Below, one piece after another: positions 34,415 through 43,607 of a stretch of 64,000 bases of DNA. The notes beneath the pieces are model-generated. The model saw only the letters and a program-made list of their open reading frames with translations. It was not told the DNA's origin and made no database searches. The stretch's first letter is position 1; the number at the start of each line of letters is the position of its first letter. Origin of the DNA: SYIM01 sp039800325 (GTDB lineage: Bacteria; Pseudomonadota; Gammaproteobacteria; Burkholderiales; Burkholderiaceae_E); contig JBDLQY010000256.1 in assembly GCA_039800325.1 (NCBI GenBank), forward strand, positions 36,305-100,304, given 5' to 3'. The position numbers and the translations under genes are program-made.

Positions 34415-35410
34415 TCATCGATGTGCAATCAGGCTTCGTACTAGCGAGGTGTGTGCGCTAACGCAGCGAATTCGCGAGGCTGTTTCCGGGTTAGGTGGTA
34501 TCCATCCGGTACTGTCGCTGACGATGAGGCACTCGATCGGACTGTCCATCAGACGGGCTAGGGCATCCCCCTCAAAAAAGCCATGCGCAACGCAGGCCAG
34601 TACGCGGCGAGCGCCAGCCTGCTTCACGGCTTGCGCGGCACTCAGAAGGGTTCGTCCGCTGCCGATCAGGTCATCGATGAGCAATACATGACGGTCGAGT
34701 ACATCGCCCCATACCTCGCGCGATGCGGTTAGAACGCCACCTGCGCGCCGCTTGTTGAACACGGCGAGCAATGAGCCGGTCATCCCGCGGGCTTCGATGG
34801 CGTCGCACCAGGCCTGTGCTCGTTTAGCGCCGCCCAAGTCTGGCGACACCACGGTCCAGCCCATATCGACACCATCGTTCTGCGAGAAGCCTTGGCTAGT
34901 TTGGTGTTGCATCACGTCCAACACGGTGTCCAGCAGTAAGGCATGCGATGAGATGGCCAGCGCGCGCATGCGCAAGCCGCAATCAAAGGCCGCCGGATTG
35001 TGCGGCTCTAGCGTGGCGAGCGCGCAAGCGCCACTGGCTTCAATGCATTGCGCAAGGTAGCGAAAGCTGGCGGGGTCCAGCGGCTGGGTTCGCCGGTCTT
35101 TGCGCAGATAGATTAAATACGGGATGGCAAGGCTGACTCGACAGGCGCCGTGGTCGAGTAGCGTGGCGGTCATGAAAAGCAGGCGACACAAGCGGTCATG
35201 CGGTGATAGCGATCTATCAACGCCATTAAGGCTCGCCAGCACAACGGCATGTGTACCTAGTGGATCGCTGGTTGGACGCAGTTTGAATTCCCCGTCGGGA
35301 AATCGTCGCTCTTCATGGGTGCCAGCCAGAATGTTCAGTGTGACAGCCAGTGCCAGCGTCTGCTGCGTGGTTTGGTCGAGGGCAAAGAGCGTCGTGGTTT
35401 CATGAGCCAT
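34415..35410 (-). CDS. Divergent ribose-phosphate pyrophosphokinase (PRPP synthetase paralogue)
   Basis: 331 residues from ATG 35410. PRPP-synthetase features are present: RRFPDGEFKLRP, IPYLIYLRKDRRTQP, VSPDLGGAKRAQAW and the PRPP loop LLIDDLIGSGRTLL. The normal DLHxxQIQGFF region is replaced by TLEPHNPAAFDCG, as in second-copy PRS proteins rather than the housekeeping enzyme. It may make PRPP from ribose-5-phosphate or serve a nucleotide-salvage route. It faces the DHH phosphoesterase gene across a 149-base divergent gap. Confidence 0.8.
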   Translation of the reverse strand: MAHETTTLFALDQTTQQTLALAVTLNILAGTHEERRFPDGEFKLRPTSDPLGTHAVVLASLNGVDRSLSPHDRLCRLLFMTATLLDHGACRVSLAIPYLIYLRKDRRTQPLDPASFRYLAQCIEASGACALATLEPHNPAAFDCGLRMRALAISSHALLLDTVLDVMQHQTSQGFSQNDGVDMGWTVVSPDLGGAKRAQAWCDAIEARGMTGSLLAVFNKRRAGGVLTASREVWGDVLDRHVLLIDDLIGSGRTLLSAAQAVKQAGARRVLACVAHGFFEGDALARLMDSPIECLIVSDSTGWIPPNPETASRIRCVSAHTSLVRSLIAHR

Positions 35411-35559
35411 TGCTGCGCGTCTTGGTCGTGGTGAGGGCACTGATCCTGGCATGGCGTGATCGCGCGCGGGCTGCGATGAGGCAAACTGTGAGGTGGCGGA
35501 TCCTGCTAGCCTGTTCGCTGTAGGTTCATCGCACTTAAACCATTCATCGCCAGGACCCT

Positions 35560-36531
35560 ATGAACGCCTACGATGTCTGTAACGGCGATGCCGATGGACT
35601 ATTTGCGCTTATTCAGTGGCGCCTGGCCTACCCCGGAACCGCTCAGCTTGTTACCGGACTCAAGCACGACATCGAACTACTCGAGCGTGTGCATGCAAAC
35701 CCGGGTGATGAGGTGAATGTCTTTGATCTGGCGATGTCCCGAAACCAGACCGCATTACGGCGTGTGCTGGATGCGGGCGCCAGAGTCCGATATTTTGATC
35801 ATCATCATGCGGGCGACATTCCGCAGCATGTGAACCTGCAGGCGTTTATAGACACCTCAGCTGAGGTGTGTACCAGCGTGCTGGTCGACCGTTTTCTGCG
35901 GGGACGCCATCGTGCCTGGGCAATTGCGGCTGCCTATGGCGATAACCTCGCGGCCACCGCTGAGCAACTGGCAGCACAGTGCGGGTATTCGCCTGATCAG
36001 CGTACGCGCCTGCGTCAGTTGGGTGAGGCTGTGAATTACAACGCGTACGGTGATCATGTGGACGACGTCCTGATACATCCGGCCGACTTGTATCGAGTGC
36101 TGATCACGCACACAGACCCGCTGCAGATGGACGCCGATCAGGCGCTCATTGATGACATGCAGGCACGCCTGCGCTCGGATGTGTCGCAGGCGCAGGCCGT
36201 GGCTGCGACCTATGAAAGCGCACGCGTGCGCGTGTTTCAACTGGGCGATGGCGCCTGGACGCGACGGGTTATCGGTCCCTGGGCCAACTCGCTGGCCCAG
36301 CGCGATCCGGGTCGAGCGCATGCGGTGGCGCGCCTGCGGGCAGACGGGCTGATCACCGTCAGTATTCGAGCGCCGCTTGTGCAGCGCTCAGGGGCTGATC
36401 GCCTGGCCCGACGGTTTGGCGGCGAGGGACGTGCCGCGTCGGCAGCGATTGAGAGACTTGCGCCCTCTGAATGGACGCGGTTCATCGCAGCGTTTGACGC
36501 GATGGACTGGGGTGTTCATCGACCGTCCTGA
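35560..36531 (+). CDS. DHH superfamily phosphoesterase
   Basis: 323 residues. The DHH metal-site motifs are all visible: CNGDADGLFALI (motif I, about residues 7-18), VFDLAMSRNQ (motif II), VRYFDHHHAGDIP (motif III) and AAAYGDNLAAT (motif IV). A C-terminal DHHA1-like part ends in RFGGEGRAASAAIERL. Relatives cleave short oligonucleotides, cyclic dinucleotide products or pyrophosphate. It is divergent from the PRPP-synthetase paralogue. The substrate cannot be read from sequence. Confidence 0.82.
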   Translation: MNAYDVCNGDADGLFALIQWRLAYPGTAQLVTGLKHDIELLERVHANPGDEVNVFDLAMSRNQTALRRVLDAGARVRYFDHHHAGDIPQHVNLQAFIDTSAEVCTSVLVDRFLRGRHRAWAIAAAYGDNLAATAEQLAAQCGYSPDQRTRLRQLGEAVNYNAYGDHVDDVLIHPADLYRVLITHTDPLQMDADQALIDDMQARLRSDVSQAQAVAATYESARVRVFQLGDGAWTRRVIGPWANSLAQRDPGRAHAVARLRADGLITVSIRAPLVQRSGADRLARRFGGEGRAASAAIERLAPSEWTRFIAAFDAMDWGVHRPS

Positions 36532-36690
36532 TCGTCGTCGAGGTTTTCAACGCGGCCGATCAGGCGGCGCATCCGCGGTCACCTGGCCTTGGTCCACATA
36601 CGGCGTCTACGGCGACCTCGCCTCGGTTCCGGCGACATGCCGGTGGTCTGTTCGCCTCATCCAAGGCAAGGTTTCAGCCGCAAGCCTGCC

Positions 36691-38568
36691 TCAGCCAGAC
36701 CGGGCACGTTCCTGTGCGCGCTGCGACACCACAACCAGCGCCAGCAGTGCGAGCCCACCGAGATCGGTCCAAAGCCCCGGTTTGATGAGTAGCAGGGCGG
36801 CGACTATGAGGGCTGCGCGCTGCCAGCCGTTAGCCAGCCCTATGAACCAGCCGAAGAAGCCACCGGCCAGCGCAATCACTCCGATCGACGCGCTTAGAAC
36901 CGCCAGCAAGACCTCCAGCCACTGGGCACTCCAGTCTTTAACGATGAGAAGCAGCATCGGCTCGTACACAAACATAAAGGGCACGATGTAGGCCGGGGCG
37001 GCGGCCCTCATGGCGGCAAAGCCAGATTGCCACATATCGGCCTTGGCCAGGCCCGCTGCGGCGAAGACCGCCAATGCAACCGGAGGTGTTATCGCTGACA
37101 GAATCGCAAAATACAGCGCAAACATGTGTGCGGCGGGCACGACCGCACCCAGCTTGATGATGGCCGGCACCAGTAGCGACACCATCACAATGTAGGCGGG
37201 TGTGGTCGGCATACCCATGCCCAAAATAATACCGGCCAAAGCCGTCAGCATCAGGGCCGCCACTAGCCAGTCCTGCGCAAGTGCGATCACCGCCTGGGTA
37301 AAGTTGATGCCAAGACCTGTGATGGTGACGCTGCCGATGACCAGTCCTGCGCAGGCACAGGCCATGGCAACCGATAAGGTGTTTCGCGCGCCATCAACCA
37401 GCGCCTCGAATACGGTTTGCCAGCGGATGCCCGCACGCGTCGAGGCACGTAAAAGCGCCACCGGAATGCAGGCCAGTGCCCCCACCAGCGCACACAGCGG
37501 TGCCGAGTAGCCTGCTGTCAGTCCGAGCAGAATGATGAGGATGGGAATGAACAGGTGGCCGCGTTCGCGCATGACCTGCGCCAACCGAGGCAGCTCTGCC
37601 CGTGGTACCCCGGCGAGGCCATAGCGCTTGGCCTCAAAGTGCACAGCAAAAAAGACGGCCAGGTAGTACAACCCGGCCGGCACCAGTGCCCATAGCGCAA
37701 CCTGCGCATAGGGCACGGCAATGAACTCTGCCATGACAAAGGCCGCCGCTCCCATGATCGGCGGCATAAGCTGGCCTCCCGTGGAAGCAACCGCCTCGAC
37801 GGCTGCCGCGAAAGGAGGTCGAAAGCCAGTGCGCTTCATGAGCGGAATAGTCATGGGACCGTCGACCATGACATTGGCCACGGCACTGCCCGAAACGGTG
37901 CCAAAGAGCGATGAACTCACCACGGCAACCTTACCCGGGCCACCGGCGGTGTGACCGGTGATGGACATGGCGAAATCCATGAACAGCTGTCCGGTACCGC
38001 TTCGTTCCATGAAGGAACCGAACAGCACAAACAGCATTACGTAGGATGCAGACACACCGAGGGTTGAACCAAAAATGCCCTCAGTAGACAGGTAGAGCTG
38101 CTCCATCAGCACGGGCAGCTTTACCTGGCTGAAGACGGCGGCATAGATCATGAAAGCGATTGCGGTCAGGGGTAGCGCCCAGCCGATGACCCGGCGTGTT
38201 CCCTCAAGCACGATGGCGACTGCAGCCACCGTCCAAAACATATCGGCGGGTGTCAGATCGTCGATGTAAATGATCCGGTTGGTGAAATAGCTGTAGTTAC
38301 CCAGGATATGCATGACTGAGCCCAGGCCCAGCAGCAGCAGCAGTAAGTCAAAGGCCCGCCATCCCGCACCCCCGCGCGCGCGACTGGGATACAGCAAAAA
38401 AACCAGGGCGATCGCAAACATCAGGTGGATGCCGCGAAAGATCACAGCATCAGGCGGACCGAAGGCAGCCACATAGATGTGATAGACCGACATAGCAACT
38501 GCCAGCAGCCAGATAGCTGCCTTCAGTGGCCGGGCCTGCGGCAGGGTAGCGGCGTTTTCTTCGGACAT
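36691..38568 (-). CDS. TRAP transporter permease, fused small and large membrane subunits
   Basis: 625 residues with about 16 or more hydrophobic helices. The first part corresponds to the DctQ-like subunit (four helices). The rest is the DctM-like subunit, with GSGTGQLFMDFAM-type, FGTVSGSAVANVMVDGPMTIPLMK and GMGMPTTPAYIVM motifs. This fused form (TIGR02123) pairs with TAXI-type binding proteins, and such a gene lies immediately upstream. It imports an organic acid using ion gradients; the substrate is unknown. Confidence 0.92.
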   Translation of the reverse strand: MSEENAATLPQARPLKAAIWLLAVAMSVYHIYVAAFGPPDAVIFRGIHLMFAIALVFLLYPSRARGGAGWRAFDLLLLLLGLGSVMHILGNYSYFTNRIIYIDDLTPADMFWTVAAVAIVLEGTRRVIGWALPLTAIAFMIYAAVFSQVKLPVLMEQLYLSTEGIFGSTLGVSASYVMLFVLFGSFMERSGTGQLFMDFAMSITGHTAGGPGKVAVVSSSLFGTVSGSAVANVMVDGPMTIPLMKRTGFRPPFAAAVEAVASTGGQLMPPIMGAAAFVMAEFIAVPYAQVALWALVPAGLYYLAVFFAVHFEAKRYGLAGVPRAELPRLAQVMRERGHLFIPILIILLGLTAGYSAPLCALVGALACIPVALLRASTRAGIRWQTVFEALVDGARNTLSVAMACACAGLVIGSVTITGLGINFTQAVIALAQDWLVAALMLTALAGIILGMGMPTTPAYIVMVSLLVPAIIKLGAVVPAAHMFALYFAILSAITPPVALAVFAAAGLAKADMWQSGFAAMRAAAPAYIVPFMFVYEPMLLLIVKDWSAQWLEVLLAVLSASIGVIALAGGFFGWFIGLANGWQRAALIVAALLLIKPGLWTDLGGLALLALVVVSQRAQERARSG

Positions 38569-38597
38569 GAAAGCCTCGCTGCAATCAGGCCGGGCGC

Positions 38598-38623
38598 ACC
38601 CGGCAAGCGCAGGCTTACCGGGT
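38598..38623 (-). other. Intercistronic stem-loop between the TAXI protein and the TRAP permease
   Basis: On the minus-strand mRNA, 38613-38623 pairs with 38598-38608 over 11 positions (one G-U pair) around a 4-base loop. There is no U-tract. Such structures commonly protect the binding-protein mRNA and give it higher output than the permease. Confidence 0.6.
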
Positions 38624-38688
38624 AAGGGCTGAGCCCGCCCCTGGATATCGTCAGATCGGACAGGCGAGTTTGCGCTGCCCGATCATGC

Positions 38689-39639
38689 TCAGAGCGCGCC
38701 GGCCTCGCGGTAGTACTTAGCAGCGCCTTTGTGCAGCGGCACTCCAATGTCGGCCGCCATGTCTTTTGCGGTAAGCCCGGTAATGGGCTTGACCACGGTG
38801 GCCATAGCATCGATGTTCGTGGCCATGACCTTGGTCATGGTGTAGACCTGATCTTCAGGCAGATCACAGGCTACAACCACATGTGTGAGATAGCCGATGA
38901 CCGGAACATCGGTGATTTGTTTGGGGTAGGTGCCAGCCTTGATGATTTGACGGGTGTAACCGGGGTTTTGGCGGTTGAGCTCGGCCATGGTTTTGTCATC
39001 GACCGGCACCAGCTTGACATCGCGAGCGCTGGCCAGATCCATAACTGACGAGGCCGGTGCGGTCGTACCCAGCGTGAAGGCCTGCGCATGACCATCCTTG
39101 ATCATGGAGACCGCATCGGTATAGCTGGCCTGGTAGCTGATACGTGACAGTGCGTTGTATTCCATGCCGTTGATCTTAAGCACCTGTGCGGTGAGGATTT
39201 CAGCCGTATTGCCTTTGGGCTGGGTCACCACCGACTTGCCCTTGAGATCAGCGAAGGAATTGATCTTGGCATCGGCCAGGGCCACCACTTGAAAATACTG
39301 CGGATACAGATTGGCCAGCTGGCAGACCTTGGTGACTTTGCGCGGATAGGGGGCCCGACCCTCGACGCCGTCAACCGTGGTGGATGAATTAGCCATGCCT
39401 ATATGGGCCTTGCCCTCATCGATGCCGCGTACATTGGCGATACCGGCACCAGGCGAGGCCTGGATCTGCAGGCCCGGAATGGCTTTTTCCCACAGACCTT
39501 TAAGTGCGCCGCCCAGTGGAATCCAGGCACCGCCCTGGGGGCCGGTCATGAAGGTGAGTTGCTGGGCGTGGCTGGTGGCACAGGCGACCATACCGAAGGC
39601 TGTGATGGCGCTGGCGATCAGCGTTTTACGAAGCGTCAT
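38689..39639 (-). CDS. TAXI-family TRAP transporter solute-binding protein
   Basis: 316 residues from ATG 39639, with GGAG 8 bases upstream. Signal peptide MTLRKTLIASAITAFGMVACATSHA, then the TAXI fold: LTFMTGPQGGAWIPLGGAL, ASPGAGIANVRGIDEGKAHIGMANSS, and FADLKGKSVVTQPKGNTAEI. It is a periplasmic receptor delivering its ligand to the fused permease encoded next. The ligand is unknown; some TAXI proteins bind glutamate, 2-oxoglutarate or small dicarboxylates. A longer frame upstream is not supported. Confidence 0.92.
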   Translation of the reverse strand: MTLRKTLIASAITAFGMVACATSHAQQLTFMTGPQGGAWIPLGGALKGLWEKAIPGLQIQASPGAGIANVRGIDEGKAHIGMANSSTTVDGVEGRAPYPRKVTKVCQLANLYPQYFQVVALADAKINSFADLKGKSVVTQPKGNTAEILTAQVLKINGMEYNALSRISYQASYTDAVSMIKDGHAQAFTLGTTAPASSVMDLASARDVKLVPVDDKTMAELNRQNPGYTRQIIKAGTYPKQITDVPVIGYLTHVVVACDLPEDQVYTMTKVMATNIDAMATVVKPITGLTAKDMAADIGVPLHKGAAKYYREAGAL

Positions 39640-39737
39640 GAAAGTCTCCAGGCGATTGTGGGCAGTCCGAGTCTGTAAACGCGAGGTCTGCCGTGTTGTA
39701 AAAATGACTGCTTGGCGATGATAGCTGCTTGCCGGCT

Positions 39738-42014
39738 TCAATGTGCGCGCCAGCGACGCAGTAGCAGGGCATTAGCGACCACGCTGACTGATGAGAACGC
39801 CATGGCAGCACCCGCAATCACCGGACTCAGGGTGCCCAGCGCCGCCAGTGGGATTCCGATGACGTTGTAGATAAATGCCCAGAAAAGATTTTGCCGGATC
39901 TTGGCGCGGGTGCGCCGCGCAATATCGATGGCGGCCGCGATCAATGACAGCTCATTGCGCATCAGCGTGATGCCAGCTGCATGCATGGCCACATCAGTAC
40001 CTGAGCCCATGGCAATGCCGATATCAGCGGCTGCCAGCGCGGGCGCATCGTTAAGGCCGTCGCCCACCATACCCACAGTACCGCCTGAGCCAAGATCTTT
40101 TCGCAACTGGGCGATAAGGGCAGCCTTTCCGTCCGGCAATACGCCGGCATGCACCTCATCGATGCCAAGCTCACGGGCCACGCGCTGTGCGGCACGTTCG
40201 TGGTCGCCTGAAATGAGTACGGTGCGCACGCCCAGTCTGCGTAGTCGTGCCATGGCTTGCGCCGCGTCGGGGCGGATCGCATCACCGAAGGCCAGCAGAC
40301 CCAGAACACTGACGGGGGATCGGGGCGCGGGGTCTGCCTGTGGGTCGGCTACAGCGGTACGCGTCGCCACATAGGCCAGCGTAAGACCCTGGGCGCGGTG
40401 TGCCTCGGCTGGGGCAGCAAACGCTTCCAGAGAGCCGCCGCAGGATTCGATCCAGGAGCCCGAGCCGATGAGTATCTCGGTATCGCCATTGACGCCCTGG
40501 CCGCGCAGACGGGCCGATATACCTCGGCCGGGGTGGGCCTTAACCTCAGCCAGTACGGGTACTGGCGCGGGTTTGTAGGATTGTGCGGCGTTGCGAACCG
40601 CGCGGGCCAGCGGATGTTCACTGCCCGACTGAACGGCCGCTACCATTGCGATGAGCGCGTCGGCGGACACCCCCGATGCGAGCTCGAGCGCCTGCAGGGT
40701 GGGCTTACCCACGGTGAGGGTGCCGGTCTTGTCGAAGGCAATGACGCGCAGGGCATGGGCGGTTTCCAGCGCCGGCGCATCCTGAATGAGAATGCCAGCT
40801 CGGGCGGCTGCACCGGTACCAGCCATGACAGCGGCTGGTGTAGCCAGACCCAGAGCGCACGGACAGGCAATCACCAGCACCGCCACTGCATGCAAAGCGG
40901 CGGCAGCCCAGTCGCCGAAGGCCAGACCCCAGCCAAGCGCGGTGATTGCACCAATGATCAATACGGTGGGCACAAAGACGGCGCTTACGCGGTCGACCAG
41001 ACGCTGGATGGGCGCCTTGCCCGCCTGTGCCCGTTCGACGAGTTCGATGATTCGCGACAGTACGGTCTGTGCTCCGATAGCTGTGACCTCGACCTGTAGT
41101 AGCGCTTCGCCGTTGAGGCTGCCACCGGTGACAGCGCTGCCCGGCGACCGTGTCACCGGATGACTCTCGCCCGTGAGCATGGATTCATCGACGTCCGAGC
41201 TACCCTCCAGCACGCGTCCGTCCAGGGGAATGCGTTCGCCCGGACGGATGATCAGTACGTCGCCCACTCGAACGTGGGCCAAGGGTATCTCGATTTCCCG
41301 ACCCTGACTGAGTACGCGGGCACTGGTCGGCCGTAGGGCCTGAAGGGCGTGAATGGCTTGGGCCGTACCCTTACGGGCACGGGCTTCGAGCCACTTGCCC
41401 AGCAGCACCAGGGCAATCACTACGCTGGAGGCCTCGAAATAAAAATGTTCGGCATGCTGCCCGTGGCCAGTAAACAGGTTGAGCGTGCTCAGGCCCCAGG
41501 CTGCACTGGTGCCAATGGCCACCAGCAGGTCCATATTGCCCTCAAGGTGACGTGCTGCATTCCATCCGGCCTTGTAAAACCGCGCCCCCAGCCAGAACTG
41601 CACTGGGGTGGCCAGTGCGAATTGCCACCAGCCGGGCAGCATCGTTTCGATACCCAGTGGCGCGAGCAGCATGGGCGCCAGAAGCGGTGCACTGAGCGCC
41701 AGCGCGATCATGACCTTCAGGCGCTCGCGATCCTCGTGTTTTGTATCGGGGGGTGTGTTGACAGAAGTGTCATGCAGCCTTGCCTCGTAGCCGACTGATT
41801 GCACGGCTGCCACCAGCTCACTGGGGCGCGTCGCGGTATCGGACAGGGTGATAAAGGCAGTTTCGGTCGCCAGATTGACCGCGGCGGCGCCTACCCCCGG
41901 AACCTTGATGAGCGCGCGCTCAACACGACCCGCGCAGGCGGCACAGGTCATCCCGCCTACATCAAGGCGGATACTGTTGTCGGCGCTATCGGCCGCGACG
42001 GCGTCATCGCTCAT
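39738..42014 (-). CDS. copA: Copper-translocating P-type ATPase CopA
   Basis: 758 residues. One N-terminal heavy-metal domain has GGMTCAACAGR with Cys24 and Cys27. Eight transmembrane helices include the ion-site ACPCALGLATPAA near residue 383. Catalytic motifs: TGES in the actuator domain, phosphorylation site FDKTGTLT, SEHPLARAV in the nucleotide domain, and MVGDGLNDAPALAAADIGIAMG. It exports Cu(I) from the cytoplasm. It is divergent from a copper-chaperone gene across only 48 bases, implying shared control; I see no clear CueR site. Confidence 0.95.
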   Translation of the reverse strand: MSDDAVAADSADNSIRLDVGGMTCAACAGRVERALIKVPGVGAAAVNLATETAFITLSDTATRPSELVAAVQSVGYEARLHDTSVNTPPDTKHEDRERLKVMIALALSAPLLAPMLLAPLGIETMLPGWWQFALATPVQFWLGARFYKAGWNAARHLEGNMDLLVAIGTSAAWGLSTLNLFTGHGQHAEHFYFEASSVVIALVLLGKWLEARARKGTAQAIHALQALRPTSARVLSQGREIEIPLAHVRVGDVLIIRPGERIPLDGRVLEGSSDVDESMLTGESHPVTRSPGSAVTGGSLNGEALLQVEVTAIGAQTVLSRIIELVERAQAGKAPIQRLVDRVSAVFVPTVLIIGAITALGWGLAFGDWAAAALHAVAVLVIACPCALGLATPAAVMAGTGAAARAGILIQDAPALETAHALRVIAFDKTGTLTVGKPTLQALELASGVSADALIAMVAAVQSGSEHPLARAVRNAAQSYKPAPVPVLAEVKAHPGRGISARLRGQGVNGDTEILIGSGSWIESCGGSLEAFAAPAEAHRAQGLTLAYVATRTAVADPQADPAPRSPVSVLGLLAFGDAIRPDAAQAMARLRRLGVRTVLISGDHERAAQRVARELGIDEVHAGVLPDGKAALIAQLRKDLGSGGTVGMVGDGLNDAPALAAADIGIAMGSGTDVAMHAAGITLMRNELSLIAAAIDIARRTRAKIRQNLFWAFIYNVIGIPLAALGTLSPVIAGAAMAFSSVSVVANALLLRRWRAH

Positions 42015-42062
42015 GTGTTAAAACCATCGCCTTGATCAAAGAAGCATTGGCGAGGCGTGAGT

Positions 42063-42272
42063 ATGCACACATTCAAGGTCGAGGCAATGAGCTGCGGGCA
42101 CTGCGCAGCCAGTGTCACTCGTGCAGTCCAAAGCGTTGATGCCCAGGCTAAGGTGCAGGTTGACCTTGCGCAAGGGCGGGTGCAGGTGGAGTCAACCGCC
42201 TCGACGGACGCGCTGGCTCGCGCCATTGTCGAGGCGGGCTATCCGGCACAGCCTGAAGCAGGATCTAGTTGA
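42063..42272 (+). CDS. copZ: CopZ-like heavy-metal chaperone
   Basis: 69 residues, a single HMA domain: MHTFKVEAMSCGHCAASV with the metal-binding CGHC, then VQVDLAQGRVQVES and a final AIVEAGYPAQ. Start at ATG 42063, GAGG 7 bases upstream; a GTG at 42057 is the alternative. It probably hands Cu(I) to CopA, encoded divergently 48 bases away. The 3' end overlaps the convergent hsp20 gene by 8 bases. Confidence 0.88.
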   Translation: MHTFKVEAMSCGHCAASVTRAVQSVDAQAKVQVDLAQGRVQVESTASTDALARAIVEAGYPAQPEAGSS

Positions 42273-42687
42273 TGACCAGCTTGTGAGCAGTTGGCGCCTG
42301 GGCCTTGGGTAGCGTAAGGATCAGAACACCGTTGTCAAAGCGAGCCTGAGCACCCGCTTCGTCGAGCTCATGCGCCAGCGCAAAGCTGCGCGCTAGCGTG
42401 CCGTAAAAGCGTTCATTGCGCAGTACCCGTTCAGCGGTCTCGGCAGCCGCTTCGCGCTTGACTTCAGCCGAGATCGACACACGGTTGCCGTCAATCTGCA
42501 CTGAGATATCGTCTTTGCGAACTCCGGTGAGTTCGGCAAATATCTGATATCCGTTGTCTGACTCGCGTACCTCGATGCGCATCTCCTGGGTCGTGGCGGA
42601 TTCAACGTCGCGAGCCGGCTGCAGAAAGCCGCGAAAAAGCTCGGGGAAAACATCGGCGAAGGGATCGTAAACAGACAATCGGGGCAT
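42265..42687 (-). CDS. Hsp20/alpha-crystallin family small heat-shock protein
   Basis: 140 residues from ATG 42687, with GGAG 6 bases upstream; an earlier ATG (42699) gives 144. The alpha-crystallin domain spans about 40-135: GYQIFAELTGVRKDDISVQIDGNRVSISAEV, FYGTLARSFALAHELD and ARFDNGVLILTLPKA (the I-x-L-type tail region is LVIN). It holds unfolding proteins under heat or metal stress. A weak TTGAAG (-35 side, 42745-42750) and CCGTAT (42722-42727) lie upstream and could be a stress promoter, but the fit is poor. Confidence 0.9.
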   Translation of the reverse strand: MPRLSVYDPFADVFPELFRGFLQPARDVESATTQEMRIEVRESDNGYQIFAELTGVRKDDISVQIDGNRVSISAEVKREAAAETAERVLRNERFYGTLARSFALAHELDEAGAQARFDNGVLILTLPKAQAPTAHKLVIN

Positions 42688-42767
42688 GATGAGCTCCATA
42701 TCAATGGGTTGAGGTCAGGCGATACGGTTCTTTTGACTCAGTGTCTTCAAACAGATCGCCACACCCC

Positions 42768-43532
42768 TTACATGAAGGCATCCCAGCTCAGCTTCAAGCC
42801 CGTGATGAGCAGACCCCACACCGCCACGCGGCTGAACGCAGCCGGCTTGATCCAGCGCAAGAACCACAAGCCGATCAGATAGCCCACCGGCACGACGGGC
42901 AGCAGAGCCAGGGAGGTGTCGAGGTTGCGGGCGCTAAGCATTCCCATCAGGCCATACGGAAGCCATTTGGCGGCGTTGATCACCGCGAAGTACCAGGCCA
43001 TGGTGCCTACCATGTCCCGGGGCGCAAGCCGCATGGGCAGCAGCAGGCGCATCATGGGCGGACCACCCGCGTGCGAGATGAAGCTGGTGAACCCCGAGAT
43101 GCTTGACCAGAGTGCGGTGCGCTGGGCAGAGAAGGGCAAAGCCGGCGCTTGTTCGCCGCGGCGGCCCTGCATCATCCAGAACAGTGCAAAGAGCACCGAC
43201 TCCACACCGATCAGGGCCTTGATCCAACGACTGTCCACCACGTTAAACAGCAGATAGCCCAGTAGTGACCCCGCTAGTCCTGCGATGACGGCTACTCTGA
43301 GCACGGGCCAGAGCACGTTTCGTCGAAAGGCGAAAAGTCCCAGCAGATCCATCACGCACAGAATCGGCAGCATGATGGCGACTGCCTGCGGGGCATCGAT
43401 GACCAGCACCATTAAGGGCACGGCGATGCCTCCCACGGCTCCGCCAAAGCCCGCTTTGGAGATGCCGGTGAGGATGACGCCAGGTATGGCCACCGCGTAA
43501 AACCAAGGGTTGGTGATCGGGGAGAAATCCAT
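42768..43532 (-). CDS. TauE/SafE family permease
   Basis: 254 residues from ATG 43532 (MDFSPITNPW); the frame continues to another ATG at 43568. About eight hydrophobic helices and the family marker GVILTGISKAGFGGAVGGIAV near the N-terminus, with SHAGGPPMMRLLLP in the middle. TauE/SafE proteins export sulfite, sulfonates or organosulfur anions. It is divergent from mct, 75 bases away. The substrate is not known. Confidence 0.85.
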   Translation of the reverse strand: MDFSPITNPWFYAVAIPGVILTGISKAGFGGAVGGIAVPLMVLVIDAPQAVAIMLPILCVMDLLGLFAFRRNVLWPVLRVAVIAGLAGSLLGYLLFNVVDSRWIKALIGVESVLFALFWMMQGRRGEQAPALPFSAQRTALWSSISGFTSFISHAGGPPMMRLLLPMRLAPRDMVGTMAWYFAVINAAKWLPYGLMGMLSARNLDTSLALLPVVPVGYLIGLWFLRWIKPAAFSRVAVWGLLITGLKLSWDAFM

Positions 43533-43607
43533 GGGTCGAAATGCCTGTGGCCGCGAGGGTCTTCGCATTGTGGCATTGTTCGAGCGGTGTTCTTAAAGGT
43601 GTGAGCT

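Noticed and set aside
40257..41099. 280-residue plus-strand frame inside copA
   Set aside because: Antisense shadow of the P-type ATPase with no recognisable domain.
42015..42062. CueR-type operator between copA and copZ
   Set aside because: Only a short TTGATCAA palindrome is present; the CueR dyad and the long 19-base spacer are not recognisable.
42722..42750. Sigma32 heat-shock promoter for hsp20
   Set aside because: TTGAAG fits the -35 side, but the -10 side (CCGTAT) departs too far from CCCCAT-type sequence to report as a feature.
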